A DNA stretch of 32,369 bases from an uncultured Collinsella sp. (lineage in GTDB: Bacteria; Actinomycetota; Coriobacteriia; Coriobacteriales; Coriobacteriaceae). A model generated the notes under the pieces. That model had not been told where the DNA came from and made no database searches. It was given only the letters and a program-made list of their open reading frames with translations. Of this stretch, positions 14,828 through 21,899 are shown one piece after another. The translations under genes were made by a program, and so were the position numbers. Numbering within the stretch: position 1 is the first letter of the stretch; each line of letters opens with the position of its first letter. The stretch is taken from positions 1 through 32,369 of the forward strand of contig UREZ01000011.1 of assembly GCA_900547025.1 (NCBI GenBank), read 5' to 3'.

Positions 14828-16042
14828 CTACTCGTGCTGTCGGGCTTCTACCAGCCTGCAGAAGTCGTTGACGCTCATGAGCCATTCCCTTTGCGCGGGC
14901 GTGTAGGTTTCGAACAGCGATGAGGGCACAACGAGGCTGAGCCTGTCCTTAGCCATAGCTCGTGTGTAATCCTCATTTACGGCGGGCTCAAGTGTTACAA
15001 GATGCTTGTCCTCGATTCTGTCAGCCTCATCAAGCACCTGACGCCAACGCTCCCTGATGGTTGTCTTGGCACCGAGCATCGTCAGTCGAGCGACAGGGAA
15101 CTTGGGGTCGTGGTAATCGTCAATAGAGGGAAAGATGAAATCCGGCTTTGATTTGCCCTCGGTGTATTTCTGCGCCGAGTAGCGTATGCCCCTAGCATCG
15201 AATAGCATCGAGAGTTGATTCTCGAACGCCGTCCCCGCACGGGACTTGCGGCGCTGGAAGGCCGACATAGTGGTGCGCAGCACGCCATCAACATCAAGCG
15301 CCGAGCCAAGGTATGGCGCGAGGTCGCGCTCCAAGAGATGCCGCTCGAAGACGCGGAACAGCATCTCTTCGCGTTCGTAACAAGCGACCAAGCAGCCATC
15401 CGGGTCGCCCGTCCAATCGAGCTTTCCAAGGGTGGAAGCTGAGTAGGCTGAGAAGTCTGCCCCTTTGGGGAAGGACTCGCCGAATTTCTCGATCATACCG
15501 TCGAGGAAGTTCTCCGCTGCGATCGGCATGCTAACTTCGATGCCGATGGACTCCAAAATCCTTGCGGCGATCGACGTGATGCGCGTATCCTCCCGAGCAG
15601 AGGGCGTAAAACCCTTCTCGCCAACCCCGTCGAGCGCGAAGAGCCAGCGAACTTGAGATTCCGCCGTACTCCCCGCTCGGGCAAATAGGATTACGACCTC
15701 CTTGGCTTCGTGTAGGGCCAAAACCATGAGGTCGCCCGGACGGGCCATGCCCATGGCAGCATTATCGTTGTAGTAGAGCCTATACTCAGTTCTAGTTGGA
15801 TGCTTCCTGCGGGCGTCGTACCAAGTGGTATAACCATGGTCGAATATAGGGTCTGCACCATCATCGAGATATGCGAAGGTAGTTCGCATCCCCTTTATGT
15901 CATCGTCTCCGAAAAGCGCGCGCAAAGGCCCCACGCCGTTGAATTCGTGCTGGTGGCTTTTATTGGCCCCCATGATGTCAACGCCCGCGAGGGTTTTCGC
16001 GACAGCACCGTCAAAATACGCGCCAAGTACTCCATAGTCCAT
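14828..16042 (-). CDS. Type II restriction endonuclease, EcoRII family
   Basis: A 404-residue enzyme, the same length as EcoRII as I recall it. The C-terminal catalytic half is clearly EcoRII-C: RRKSRAGTAFENQL, AQKYTEGKSKPDFIFPS, YHDPKFPVARLTMLGAKTT, then RERWRQVLDEADRI and LVVPSSLF. The Lys in AKTT and the preceding PDF match the EcoRII catalytic region. The N-terminal half contains GANKSHQHEFNG, reminiscent of the EcoRII effector-domain GATGGHQ loop, so both domains seem present. EcoRII cuts CCWGG and is activated by a second site; the specificity here is inferred only. The ATG sits one base after the methyltransferase stop, with GGAGGTG seven bases upstream inside the methyltransferase gene, so translation is coupled. 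Confidence 0.92.
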   Translation of the reverse strand: MDYGVLGAYFDGAVAKTLAGVDIMGANKSHQHEFNGVGPLRALFGDDDIKGMRTTFAYLDDGADPIFDHGYTTWYDARRKHPTRTEYRLYYNDNAAMGMARPGDLMVLALHEAKEVVILFARAGSTAESQVRWLFALDGVGEKGFTPSAREDTRITSIAARILESIGIEVSMPIAAENFLDGMIEKFGESFPKGADFSAYSASTLGKLDWTGDPDGCLVACYEREEMLFRVFERHLLERDLAPYLGSALDVDGVLRTTMSAFQRRKSRAGTAFENQLSMLFDARGIRYSAQKYTEGKSKPDFIFPSIDDYHDPKFPVARLTMLGAKTTIRERWRQVLDEADRIEDKHLVTLEPAVNEDYTRAMAKDRLSLVVPSSLFETYTPAQREWLMSVNDFCRLVEARQHE

Positions 16043-16043
16043 C

Positions 16044-17192
16044 CTAGAACACCTCCATCATCAACTTCGCGACCGAGCGCACGACCGGCACGGTCACGGA
16101 GTTGCCGAACTGCCTGTATGCCTGAGTATCCGACACCGGGATGATGAACTCATCGGGAAATCCTTGCAGGCGCGCGCATTCGCGGGGAGTGAGTTTACGA
16201 GGGTTTTCTCCTTCCTGCCCGACCAGAATCTCGCTGCCATCCTTGTGGTACCGGGCGGAAAGCGTCCTTGTCGTGTCCTCTGGGCCGACCATCGAGTATC
16301 CAAAGCCGTGGCCCGCCGCCTCATGCTTTTCGCGATAGGCGCGCAGATAGGCCCATAGCTTATCCGAAATGGTGTAGCGTTCGTTTGGTTGCTCTTCGAG
16401 GATTTCCCCTAGCGTATGTCCCGGTCCCGGCACCTCAAGGTCATCCCACGAGAAGGGAACTTCCTCCCTGAACCCCACGATGTAGATGCGCTCCCTGTGC
16501 TGGCACGTCCAGTTTTTTGAATCAAGCACTTTCCAGAAAATATGGTATCCAAGGTCCTCCTCAAGCGTCTGTCGTATGACCTTGAAGGTCTTCCCGCCGT
16601 CGTGACTCGTAAGGTTCTTAACGTTCTCAAGCAAGAAGGCCTTCGGGCGCTTGTCGCGTATGATGCGAGCGACCTCGAAAAAGAGGGTTCCCTGCGTTTT
16701 ATCCTCAAAGCCGGTGGGTCTCCCCAAAGATTGCTTCTTCGAAACGCCTGCAAGGGAGAATGGCTGACAAGGAAAGCCTGCGAGCAGGACATCGAAGTCC
16801 GGTATATCGTTTGATGCGACCTGACGGATGTCGCCCGCCGGGGTCTCTCCATAGTTCATCCGGTAGGTTTTCTGGGCGAACTTATCCCACTCGCAAGAGA
16901 AGACGCACCTACCGCCAAGCTCCTGGAACGGCATTCGTATACCGCCGATGCCCGCGAAGAGATCGCAGAAGGTAAAAGGCGCGTCGCTGCGCTCCCCTTG
17001 GTCAAATGGAGCCCCCGCATCGAGCGATGCGATAAAGGCGCATTCAGCCGCCGTTGGACTAGTATCCCCAGACTCCCAGCGCCGAACGGTGCGTTCGCCA
17101 GACGAGCCCATACCAAGGGCGGCGGCGAACTCCTTTTGGGTGAGGCCGAGGTCAATTCTCTTTTGCGCTATATCAGCTGCATTTAGTTGCAT
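16044..17192 (-). CDS. DNA (cytosine-5) methyltransferase with N-terminal HTH domain
   Basis: A 382-residue C5 methyltransferase that protects host DNA from the adjacent EcoRII-like enzyme. Residues ~1-60 form an XRE-type HTH (IAQKRIDLGLTQKEFAAALG, RTVRRWESGDTSPTAAE). The catalytic domain follows: motif I TFCDLFAGIGGIR, motif IV GFPCQPFS (nucleophile C142), motif VI LLENVKN (E189), motif VIII QHRERIYIVGF, a target-recognition region, motif IX RKLTPRECARLQGFP and motif X YRQFGNSVTVPVV. M.EcoRII and M.SsoII are known to carry N-terminal regions that also repress R-M transcription, so the HTH may regulate this promoter. It is first in the operon, so methylation can precede cutting. The ATG at 17192 has only a weak AGG-type site. 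Confidence 0.94.
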   Translation of the reverse strand: MQLNAADIAQKRIDLGLTQKEFAAALGMGSSGERTVRRWESGDTSPTAAECAFIASLDAGAPFDQGERSDAPFTFCDLFAGIGGIRMPFQELGGRCVFSCEWDKFAQKTYRMNYGETPAGDIRQVASNDIPDFDVLLAGFPCQPFSLAGVSKKQSLGRPTGFEDKTQGTLFFEVARIIRDKRPKAFLLENVKNLTSHDGGKTFKVIRQTLEEDLGYHIFWKVLDSKNWTCQHRERIYIVGFREEVPFSWDDLEVPGPGHTLGEILEEQPNERYTISDKLWAYLRAYREKHEAAGHGFGYSMVGPEDTTRTLSARYHKDGSEILVGQEGENPRKLTPRECARLQGFPDEFIIPVSDTQAYRQFGNSVTVPVVRSVAKLMMEVF

Positions 17193-17360
17193 GGGACGCC
17201 TATCTTGGTTGAAAAACGGTCAAACTGTCCTGTATTTACCACAGCGTTAGTCTATCACCCCGAGCGGACATGTCTTCCCCTTGCTTCAGTCCGCCTCTAA
17301 ACCCCGTAGCATCAACTGGGCTTTAGGGCTTGGACACTCTACCGGAGGGCTCTAGACGCA

Positions 17361-17472
17361 ATTGGTGACGCGGGTGTCGACGGTTCGAATCCGCCGGCGG
17401 CCCCCGCAAACCAGAAACGGCGCCGCTCCCGCGACGCCGTCATATTCCCTGGTGCCCCCGGGCGGATTCGAA
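17361..17472. repeat. Right copy of tRNA-derived direct repeat flanking the R-M island
   Basis: Counterpart of 14255-14367 (extending a few bases left to 17355). Its left part is a + strand tRNA 3' half (GTCGACGGTTCGAATCCGCC then GGCGGCCCCC) without any matching 5' half. Its right end runs into the intact tRNA-Arg on the - strand. Bases 17370-17395 and 17461-17486 form a perfect 26-bp inverted repeat, because both are tRNA 3' halves in opposite orientation. Confidence 0.78.
17417..17440 (-). terminator. Terminator-like hairpin behind tRNA-Arg
   Basis: ACGGCGCCGC (17417-17426) and GCGACGCCGT (17431-17440) form a 10-bp stem with one G-T wobble and a four-base loop, followed on the - strand by TTTCTGGTTT. 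It lies about 10 nt past the tRNA CCA end. Confidence 0.65.
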
Positions 17473-17525
17473 CCGTCGACACCCGCTTTAGGAGAGCGGT
17501 GCTCTATCCCCTGAGCTACGGAGGC
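17450..17525 (-). tRNA. tRNA-Arg (anticodon CCU)
   Basis: A complete cloverleaf on the - strand, 76 nt including an encoded CCA. The acceptor GCCTCCG pairs with CGGGGGC (one T-G wobble). The D-arm is GCTCAGGGGATAGAGC. The anticodon stem CCGCT/AGCGG encloses the loop CTCCTAA with anticodon CCT, reading AGG codons. The T-arm is GACGG-TTCGAAT-CCGCC, with one A-C mismatch. The 3' half is repeated nearby in direct and inverted copies, marking this gene as the probable integration point of the R-M island. Discriminator base A. Confidence 0.93.
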
Positions 17526-17690
17526 ATGTTGTACTAGTGTAGCAGATTTACCCCTTTGCCATGTAGCGCATGGCCACTCATCGAGAAGGCTCTATAGCGA
17601 ATAGTTTCCGAGGGCAATCCTCAATATCGGAAAGAATAACCCGGAATAACGCGAAATAATGGGACAAGCTTTCCCAACTGGCCCTCAAAA
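17526..17690. other. Gene-free stretch between tRNA-Arg and man-operon terminator
   Basis: No credible ORF. It should hold the tRNA promoter on the - strand; a -10-like element may lie in TAGTACAAC-type sequence near 17530, but no -35 was fixed. Short repeats of GGAATAAC/GAATAACCCGG occur near 17630-17655 with no evident role. Confidence 0.3.
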
Positions 17691-17736
17691 GGAAAATGCA
17701 TCCCGGAATGAGAGCAAATTCCGGGATGCATTTTCC
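17691..17736 (-). terminator. Strong terminator at the end of the mannose-PTS operon
   Basis: A perfect 19-bp stem (17691-17709 with 17718-17736) with an eight-base loop, followed on the - strand by TTTTGAG. It lies just downstream of the DUF956 gene. Confidence 0.85.
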
Positions 17737-17754
17737 GCCATCTATCGCCAACGA

Positions 17755-18153
17755 TTAGCTGTCTCTGTGGAAAAGGCTCTTGATGGCAGCGGGGATGCTC
17801 TTGGCGCCCTTGGTCGTTACGTCGATAAAATCGGGCGAACGCACGAGCTTGTCCTCGTCTACATACTTACGGATCGCACGCAGCGTCTCTTTGTCGTCGC
17901 GCGTCGAGAACGTAAAGTGACCGTTGTCCTTGGTGAAGATGGCAAAACGCGTGATCTTCTTGGTGCCGCGCAAAACCTCGGCGGCAATATAGTCGACCTC
18001 GTCCCACGGGATTTGAATATAATCCTCGGGATTACGCTCGTTGTAATACTCGAACGCCTTATTGCCCACCATCACGTTACCGTGGCTGGTAAGCCCCATC
18101 AGGCAGGTTGCCGGCGTTGCCAGATCGACCGTGCTGTTCTGAGATTGCGCCAT
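17755..18153 (-). CDS. DUF956 family protein (ManO-like), mannose-PTS accessory
   Basis: A 132-residue soluble protein with the features I recall for DUF956: TCLMGLTSHGNVMVGNKAFEYYN, IQIPWDEVDYIAAEV, ITRFAIFTKDNGHFTFSTRD. This family is found almost only at the end of mannose-class PTS operons (called ManO in some Firmicutes), and that is its position here. Its biochemical role is unknown; a regulatory or PTS-modulating part is assumed. The ATG at 18153 is chosen over 18204, which would place the start inside the upstream hairpin region. GGAGGGCGAGG lies upstream. A terminator-like hairpin separates it from the IID gene, so its level is probably lower. Confidence 0.85.
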   Translation of the reverse strand: MAQSQNSTVDLATPATCLMGLTSHGNVMVGNKAFEYYNERNPEDYIQIPWDEVDYIAAEVLRGTKKITRFAIFTKDNGHFTFSTRDDKETLRAIRKYVDEDKLVRSPDFIDVTTKGAKSIPAAIKSLFHRDS

Positions 18154-18181
18154 GCGCGCCTCGCCCTCCAAATAAAACAAT

Positions 18182-18217
18182 CGGACCGCATCCAGTGTAC
18201 CCACCGGGTGCGGTCCG
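18182..18217 (-). terminator. Intra-operon terminator/attenuator between IID and DUF956 genes
   Basis: CGGACCGCA (18182-18190) pairs with TGCGGTCCG (18209-18217). On the - strand the stem is followed by ATTGTTTTATTT. It lies between the IID stop and the DUF956 start and would reduce read-through into the last gene. Confidence 0.75.
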
Positions 18218-18273
18218 TTTCAATGGCTCAAAAGCCCTTGCCTAGCAATTCTCGGTCTTAAGCCGAAACGTGC

Positions 18274-19194
18274 TTACATGAAGCCGCAGACGCGACCGAT
18301 GATGCCGATGGCGAAGAGAGCCAGGATGATGACGATCGGGCTGACCTTCTTCTTGAGGAGCTTGCAGACCAGCAGGGTCAGGCACACGGCGGCAAGGCCG
18401 GGGATGAGCTGATCGAGGTTGGCCTGAAGCGTGGTGACCTTCACTTGATCAAGGGCGTTAGCACCGATGGAGTTATACATCGTCAGTGCTTCCTTGACAC
18501 CCTCAGAACCGGAGGGCAGGTTAGCCCAGTCGATAAAGGCGCCAGCAGACTGCGTGACCTTGGAGACGACCGGGGTGAAGGAGATGGACACCCAGCGCTC
18601 GACCAGGGCGCCGATGATGAACATACCCAGGATGGAAGCACCCTCGGTGACCTTGCCCATCAGACCGCCGGAGAGGTCCTTGGCGATGGAGGAGCCGACC
18701 TTGTAGCCAAACTCCTGCGTGTACCACAGGAAGGCGTAACGGATGATGTTCCACGCGAAGAAGAACAGCAGCGGACCGGCGATGCTGCCGGACAGGGCCA
18801 GGGAAGCGCCCAGAGCACCCAGAATCGGGCGAAGGGTGAACCAGAAGGCCGGGTCGCCGACGCCGGCGAGCGGGCCCATCATACCGACCTTGACGCCCTG
18901 AATGGCGACGTCGTCGATCGGAGCACCGTTGGCGCGCTCCTCCTCGAGAGCGAGGGTAACGCCAATGACGGGGGCGGAAACATAGGGGTGGGTGTTATAG
19001 AACTCCAGGTGGCGCTTAAGAGCGGCAATCTGGTCATCCTTGCTGGTGTAGAGCTTCTTGATCGCAGGGATCATTGCGAAGCACCAGCCGCCGTTCTGCA
19101 TACGCTCGTAGTTCCACGAGCCCTGAAGGAACTGATGACGGAAGCAAACCTTCTTGCGGTCAGCCTTGGTGAGCTGAATCTTGTTCTCTGCCAT
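18274..19194 (-). CDS. manZ: PTS mannose-family transporter subunit IID (ManZ-like)
   Basis: A 306-residue membrane subunit that forms the sugar channel with IIC. It begins with an amphipathic N-terminus (KIQLTKADRKKVCFRHQFLQ, then GSWNYERMQNGGWCFAMIPA). It carries the IID hallmark AIQGVKVGMMGPLAGVGDP, the motif WFTLRPILGALGASLA, and hydrophobic segments at the C-terminus. The ATG at 19194 is preferred to an upstream GTG because GGAGGGGAG is spaced eight bases from it. The IIC stop is just upstream (19211), so the two are coupled. It is followed by the hairpin before the DUF956 gene. Mannose-class PTS often carries glucose, mannose or glucosamine; the sugar is not shown by sequence. Confidence 0.94.
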   Translation of the reverse strand: MAENKIQLTKADRKKVCFRHQFLQGSWNYERMQNGGWCFAMIPAIKKLYTSKDDQIAALKRHLEFYNTHPYVSAPVIGVTLALEEERANGAPIDDVAIQGVKVGMMGPLAGVGDPAFWFTLRPILGALGASLALSGSIAGPLLFFFAWNIIRYAFLWYTQEFGYKVGSSIAKDLSGGLMGKVTEGASILGMFIIGALVERWVSISFTPVVSKVTQSAGAFIDWANLPSGSEGVKEALTMYNSIGANALDQVKVTTLQANLDQLIPGLAAVCLTLLVCKLLKKKVSPIVIILALFAIGIIGRVCGFM

Positions 19195-19210
19195 ATGTAT
19201 CACTCCCCTC

Positions 19211-20029
19211 CTACTCGTAATCGTTCAGAATGTCGCCGAGCGGGTCGCCGGAGCCACCGCCCATGCCGCCACCCTGCTTGGCCAGATCCTTAAGGCCAAG
19301 GTAGATGAGGGCAAGGGAGATGCCGATGAGACCAAGGGCGATCAGCGTAAGCTGAGGTATGGCAGCAAGGACAAAGCCGAGGATGAAGAACGGCCAGGTC
19401 TCCTTGGTGGCCATCATGTTGATGACCATGGCGTAACCGACGGAAGCGACCATGCCGCCGCCGACAGCCATACCGCCGGACAGCCAGTCGGGCATAGCGT
19501 TAAGCGCGTTGGTAACAGCCTCGGCCGGGATGATGCACAGAAGTACTGCCGGGATGGCGATACGAAGGCCCTGCATGAGGATAGCAGCGTACTGCCAGCG
19601 CTCGATGCCGGAGAAGTCGCCCTTCTCGGCGCAACCGTCCATGGCGTGAGCGATAGCGGTAGCCAGGGTACGGCAGATCATGGTCAGGAACAGACCAGCG
19701 ACCGACAGCGGGACGGCGACGGCGATGGCGGCGGTAACGGCCTTTGCCGAATCGGTGGCGCCACCGTTGAGGGCGAGCACCATGATGATCGAAGAAGCGA
19801 CCGAGGCCAGAGCGGCGTCAGGCGCGACAGCGGCGCCAACGTTAGCCCAGCCAAGGGCCATCATCTGGAGCGAACCGCCCAGGAGGATGCCCTCCTGAAG
19901 GTGACCGGTTACGAGACCGATAAGCGTGCATGCCACGAGCGGCTGATGGAACTGGAACTCATCCAGAATGCCTTCCATACCGGCAAGCAACGCGACAATC
20001 GCAACAAGCAGAATAGTGATTGCAGACAT
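19211..20029 (-). CDS. manY: PTS mannose/sorbose-family transporter subunit IIC (ManY-like)
   Basis: A 272-residue, strongly hydrophobic subunit. It starts MSAITILLVAIVALLAGMEG and has LDEFQFHQPLVACTLIGLVTGHLQEGILLGGSLQMMALGW, shown here only to name the region, the standard ManY opening. Further hydrophobic helices follow, with a Gly-rich, acidic C-terminal tail (GGGMGGGSGDPLGDILNDYE). AAAGGAGG lies nine bases before the ATG at 20029. It sits between IIAB and IID, in canonical manXYZ order. Confidence 0.94.
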   Translation of the reverse strand: MSAITILLVAIVALLAGMEGILDEFQFHQPLVACTLIGLVTGHLQEGILLGGSLQMMALGWANVGAAVAPDAALASVASSIIMVLALNGGATDSAKAVTAAIAVAVPLSVAGLFLTMICRTLATAIAHAMDGCAEKGDFSGIERWQYAAILMQGLRIAIPAVLLCIIPAEAVTNALNAMPDWLSGGMAVGGGMVASVGYAMVINMMATKETWPFFILGFVLAAIPQLTLIALGLIGISLALIYLGLKDLAKQGGGMGGGSGDPLGDILNDYE

Positions 20030-20047
20030 GTATCGGACCCTCCTTTA

Positions 20048-21037
20048 CTATGCTTGAGCGGCCAGTTCGGCCTTAGCTTTCTTCAACATGGCGTCGAGAT
20101 CCTCGGAGGAATCCGAAGGAACCTTGCGGACCTCGAACTTGACGCCCTTGGCCTTGAGGGCCTCGAGAGTCTTGACATCGTCATCGCCCATAGCGACGGC
20201 GTTGGTGACGACGACCTTGCCCTTGGAGTGAGCCATGGAGCCGATGTTGACTTCCTTGATGTCGACGCCGGCCTCGATGGCCTTGAGCAGATCCTGCGGG
20301 TTCTCAAAGAGCAGCATGGCCTTGGTGTCACCAAAGCGCGTGTCCTTGACGACCTCGGCCATCTTCTTGATGGGCACGACGTTGGCATGGACTCCCGGAG
20401 GGGCAGCCTGCTCGATCATGGTCTTGCGGAGCTCGTCGTGAGCAACGCCGTCGGAAACCACAATGATGCGGTTGGGGTTGATCTGCTTGGTCCACGTGGT
20501 GGCCACCTGACCATGCAGCAGACGGGTGTCGATACGGACGTGGGCAATCTTGATGTGCCCGTCGCCGATGACCGTTCCCGGAGGGATGGCGCCTGCAGGA
20601 GCAGCAGCGGCCGCAGCCGGCTTCTTCTCCTCGGGCTCCAGAGACTCGGGCTTGACGCGCACGCCAGCCTTAGCCTCAGTCACGAGATGTTTTGCGATCG
20701 CATGTGCAGTGTTCTTTGCGTCAAAGCGCTGCGAATATGCCTCGATGAGCATAGGCAGGTTGACACCGGTGACGATAGCCCAGGAATCGTGGCCCTCGAT
20801 GAGCCCGCTGATCTGGTTGAACGGCGTGCCGCCCCACAGATCAACGAGGAAGAGCACCTGCTCCTGGTCCTCGAAGGAAGCGACTGCTTCCTCGACCTTG
20901 GCGCGGAAATCGTCGGGGCCCATGCTCGGCTCGAGCGAGACCACGGCAACAGACGGCTGATCGCCAAAGACCATCGAGCCCGTCTGCTTGATTCCAGCTG
21001 CCAAGTCCCCGTGGCTAGCAAGAACAATACTTACCAT
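20048..21037 (-). CDS. manX: PTS mannose-family fused IIAB component (ManX-like)
   Basis: A 329-residue cytoplasmic phosphotransfer protein. The IIA domain (residues ~1-125) has the phospho-histidine H9 in VLASHGDLA and the motif FLVDLWGGTPFN. An Ala/Pro/Glu linker (~126-155) joins it to the IIB domain, whose phospho-histidine is H175 in RIDTRLLHGQVATTW. HPr phosphate passes to H9, then H175, then the sugar. The frame has a GTG one codon before the ATG; AAGGAGG is seven bases from the ATG at 21037, which is preferred. It is the first gene of the operon. Confidence 0.95.
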   Translation of the reverse strand: MVSIVLASHGDLAAGIKQTGSMVFGDQPSVAVVSLEPSMGPDDFRAKVEEAVASFEDQEQVLFLVDLWGGTPFNQISGLIEGHDSWAIVTGVNLPMLIEAYSQRFDAKNTAHAIAKHLVTEAKAGVRVKPESLEPEEKKPAAAAAAPAGAIPPGTVIGDGHIKIAHVRIDTRLLHGQVATTWTKQINPNRIIVVSDGVAHDELRKTMIEQAAPPGVHANVVPIKKMAEVVKDTRFGDTKAMLLFENPQDLLKAIEAGVDIKEVNIGSMAHSKGKVVVTNAVAMGDDDVKTLEALKAKGVKFEVRKVPSDSSEDLDAMLKKAKAELAAQA

Positions 21038-21374
21038 CACATAACCTCCTTTTTGTCTACGTATTTCCTACACGACATGAAAGGAGTATACCTGTTTGGA
21101 TTGTGGAATTATAGCTAAATTCGCAAAAGGTTGGATTATTTGTTTAAACGTCTAAGTTTGTTACAAATTGATTATATTGCTGGTTTACAGCTCATTGCCT
21201 GATAAAACGTGATTTGCCGATTGTTTCCAAAGACATATACAGGCGCACTGTTCGTTAAAACCGCTTTTAGGTGGATCCCAATGCGCCTGCGTGCCGCCAT
21301 TTTGTTTAAACAGACATGACTTGACTAACCGAAGCAAATATGTTTAGAACTCTAGCCCATGCAGTCATTGGATG
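21038..21374 (-). promoter_or_regulatory. Promoter region of the mannose-PTS operon
   Basis: An AT-rich stretch of about 335 nt without an ORF. A perfect -10 hexamer TATAAT lies on the - strand at 21108-21113, with a poor -35. TTGTTTAAAC occurs at 21140-21149, immediately upstream of the presumed -35, and again at 21302-21311. The first copy extends to GTTTAAACGTCTAA, a CG-centred near-palindrome loosely like the LacI-type sites of the rpe-like operon. No sigma-54 (-24/-12) promoter was seen. Confidence 0.45.
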
Positions 21375-21803
21375 TTAGGCGATGTGGAGTGGGTTGGCGG
21401 CGTCGACGGCATCGGGTGCGTCGGAGAGGCCGTCAGGAGCAGCGTCTGCCGGGTCCTCGTCGGGAGTCTCGATCTGTTTGATCATTACCTCTTGGCCCTG
21501 CAGCAAATAGGTCTCGCCGCTACCGCAATGGGGACAGGTCTTGCCGTGCTCGACCGTCGCGTAGTCGCGGCCGCACGCCTCGCAATGTGTCACGGCCTCG
21601 ACGGGCTCCACGATAAGCTCCGCGCCCTGCGCGATAGGCTTTTTATCTGCTGCCCAGCGCCAAGCGTCGAGTAGCAAGTCGGGAACGACGCCCGAGACCT
21701 CGCCCAACAGCAACGTTACGCTCGAAACGCGACGCACGCCATGAGCGCGCGCTACATTCTCGACATCGCGAATAATGTGATAGACGATTCCCAATTCATG
21801 CAA
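21375..21803 (-). CDS. hypA: Hydrogenase maturation nickel metallochaperone HypA/HybF
   Basis: A 142-residue zinc/nickel protein that delivers nickel to [NiFe] hydrogenase (or sometimes urease). It begins MHELGIVYHIIRDVE, where the N-terminal Met and His2 make the nickel site. The zinc ribbon has CEACGRDY and CPHCGSG. The LLLGEVSGVVPDLLLDAW region is typical. It has an acidic C-terminal extension of ~30 residues beyond the family core. The start is a TTG (21801-21803): the conserved MHE fixes it, and GAAAGG lies nine bases upstream. No hydrogenase structural gene is in the window. It follows the Fe-S oxidoreductase on the same strand, with a terminator-like hairpin between them. Confidence 0.92.
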   Translation of the reverse strand: MHELGIVYHIIRDVENVARAHGVRRVSSVTLLLGEVSGVVPDLLLDAWRWAADKKPIAQGAELIVEPVEAVTHCEACGRDYATVEHGKTCPHCGSGETYLLQGQEVMIKQIETPDEDPADAAPDGLSDAPDAVDAANPLHIA

Positions 21804-21848
21804 GGTAGAAACCTTTCAACAACGGTTGATGCGATGCAAACTCAAAGC

Positions 21849-21884
21849 AAGGGGACGGCGAAGTCTAGTCTGCGCCGTCCCCTT
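21849..21884 (-). terminator. Hairpin between oxidoreductase gene and hypA
   Basis: A perfect 12-bp stem, AAGGGGACGGCG (21849-21860) with CGCCGTCCCCTT (21873-21884). The - strand T run (TTGCTTTG) is weak, so termination may be partial. It lies 16 nt past the oxidoreductase stop. Confidence 0.65.
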
Positions 21885-21899
21885 ACCCGCCATGGTTAC

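Noticed and set aside
14765..14923. 3' extension of the ATPase fragment frame
   Set aside because: From about 14750 the frame reads the endonuclease terminator and antisense of its 3' end, so it is not ATPase sequence.
17659..18261. 200-codon + strand frame
   Set aside because: It crosses the man-operon terminator and lies opposite the DUF956 gene.
19181..21118. 645-codon open frame on the + strand opposite the mannose-PTS genes
   Set aside because: It is antisense to three complete PTS genes; its protein is His/Gly/Asp-rich with no fold, an effect of high-GC codon bias.
21038..21374. Possible sigma-54 promoter for the mannose-PTS operon
   Set aside because: No GG-N10-GC (-24/-12) element was found and no LevR-type activator is encoded here.
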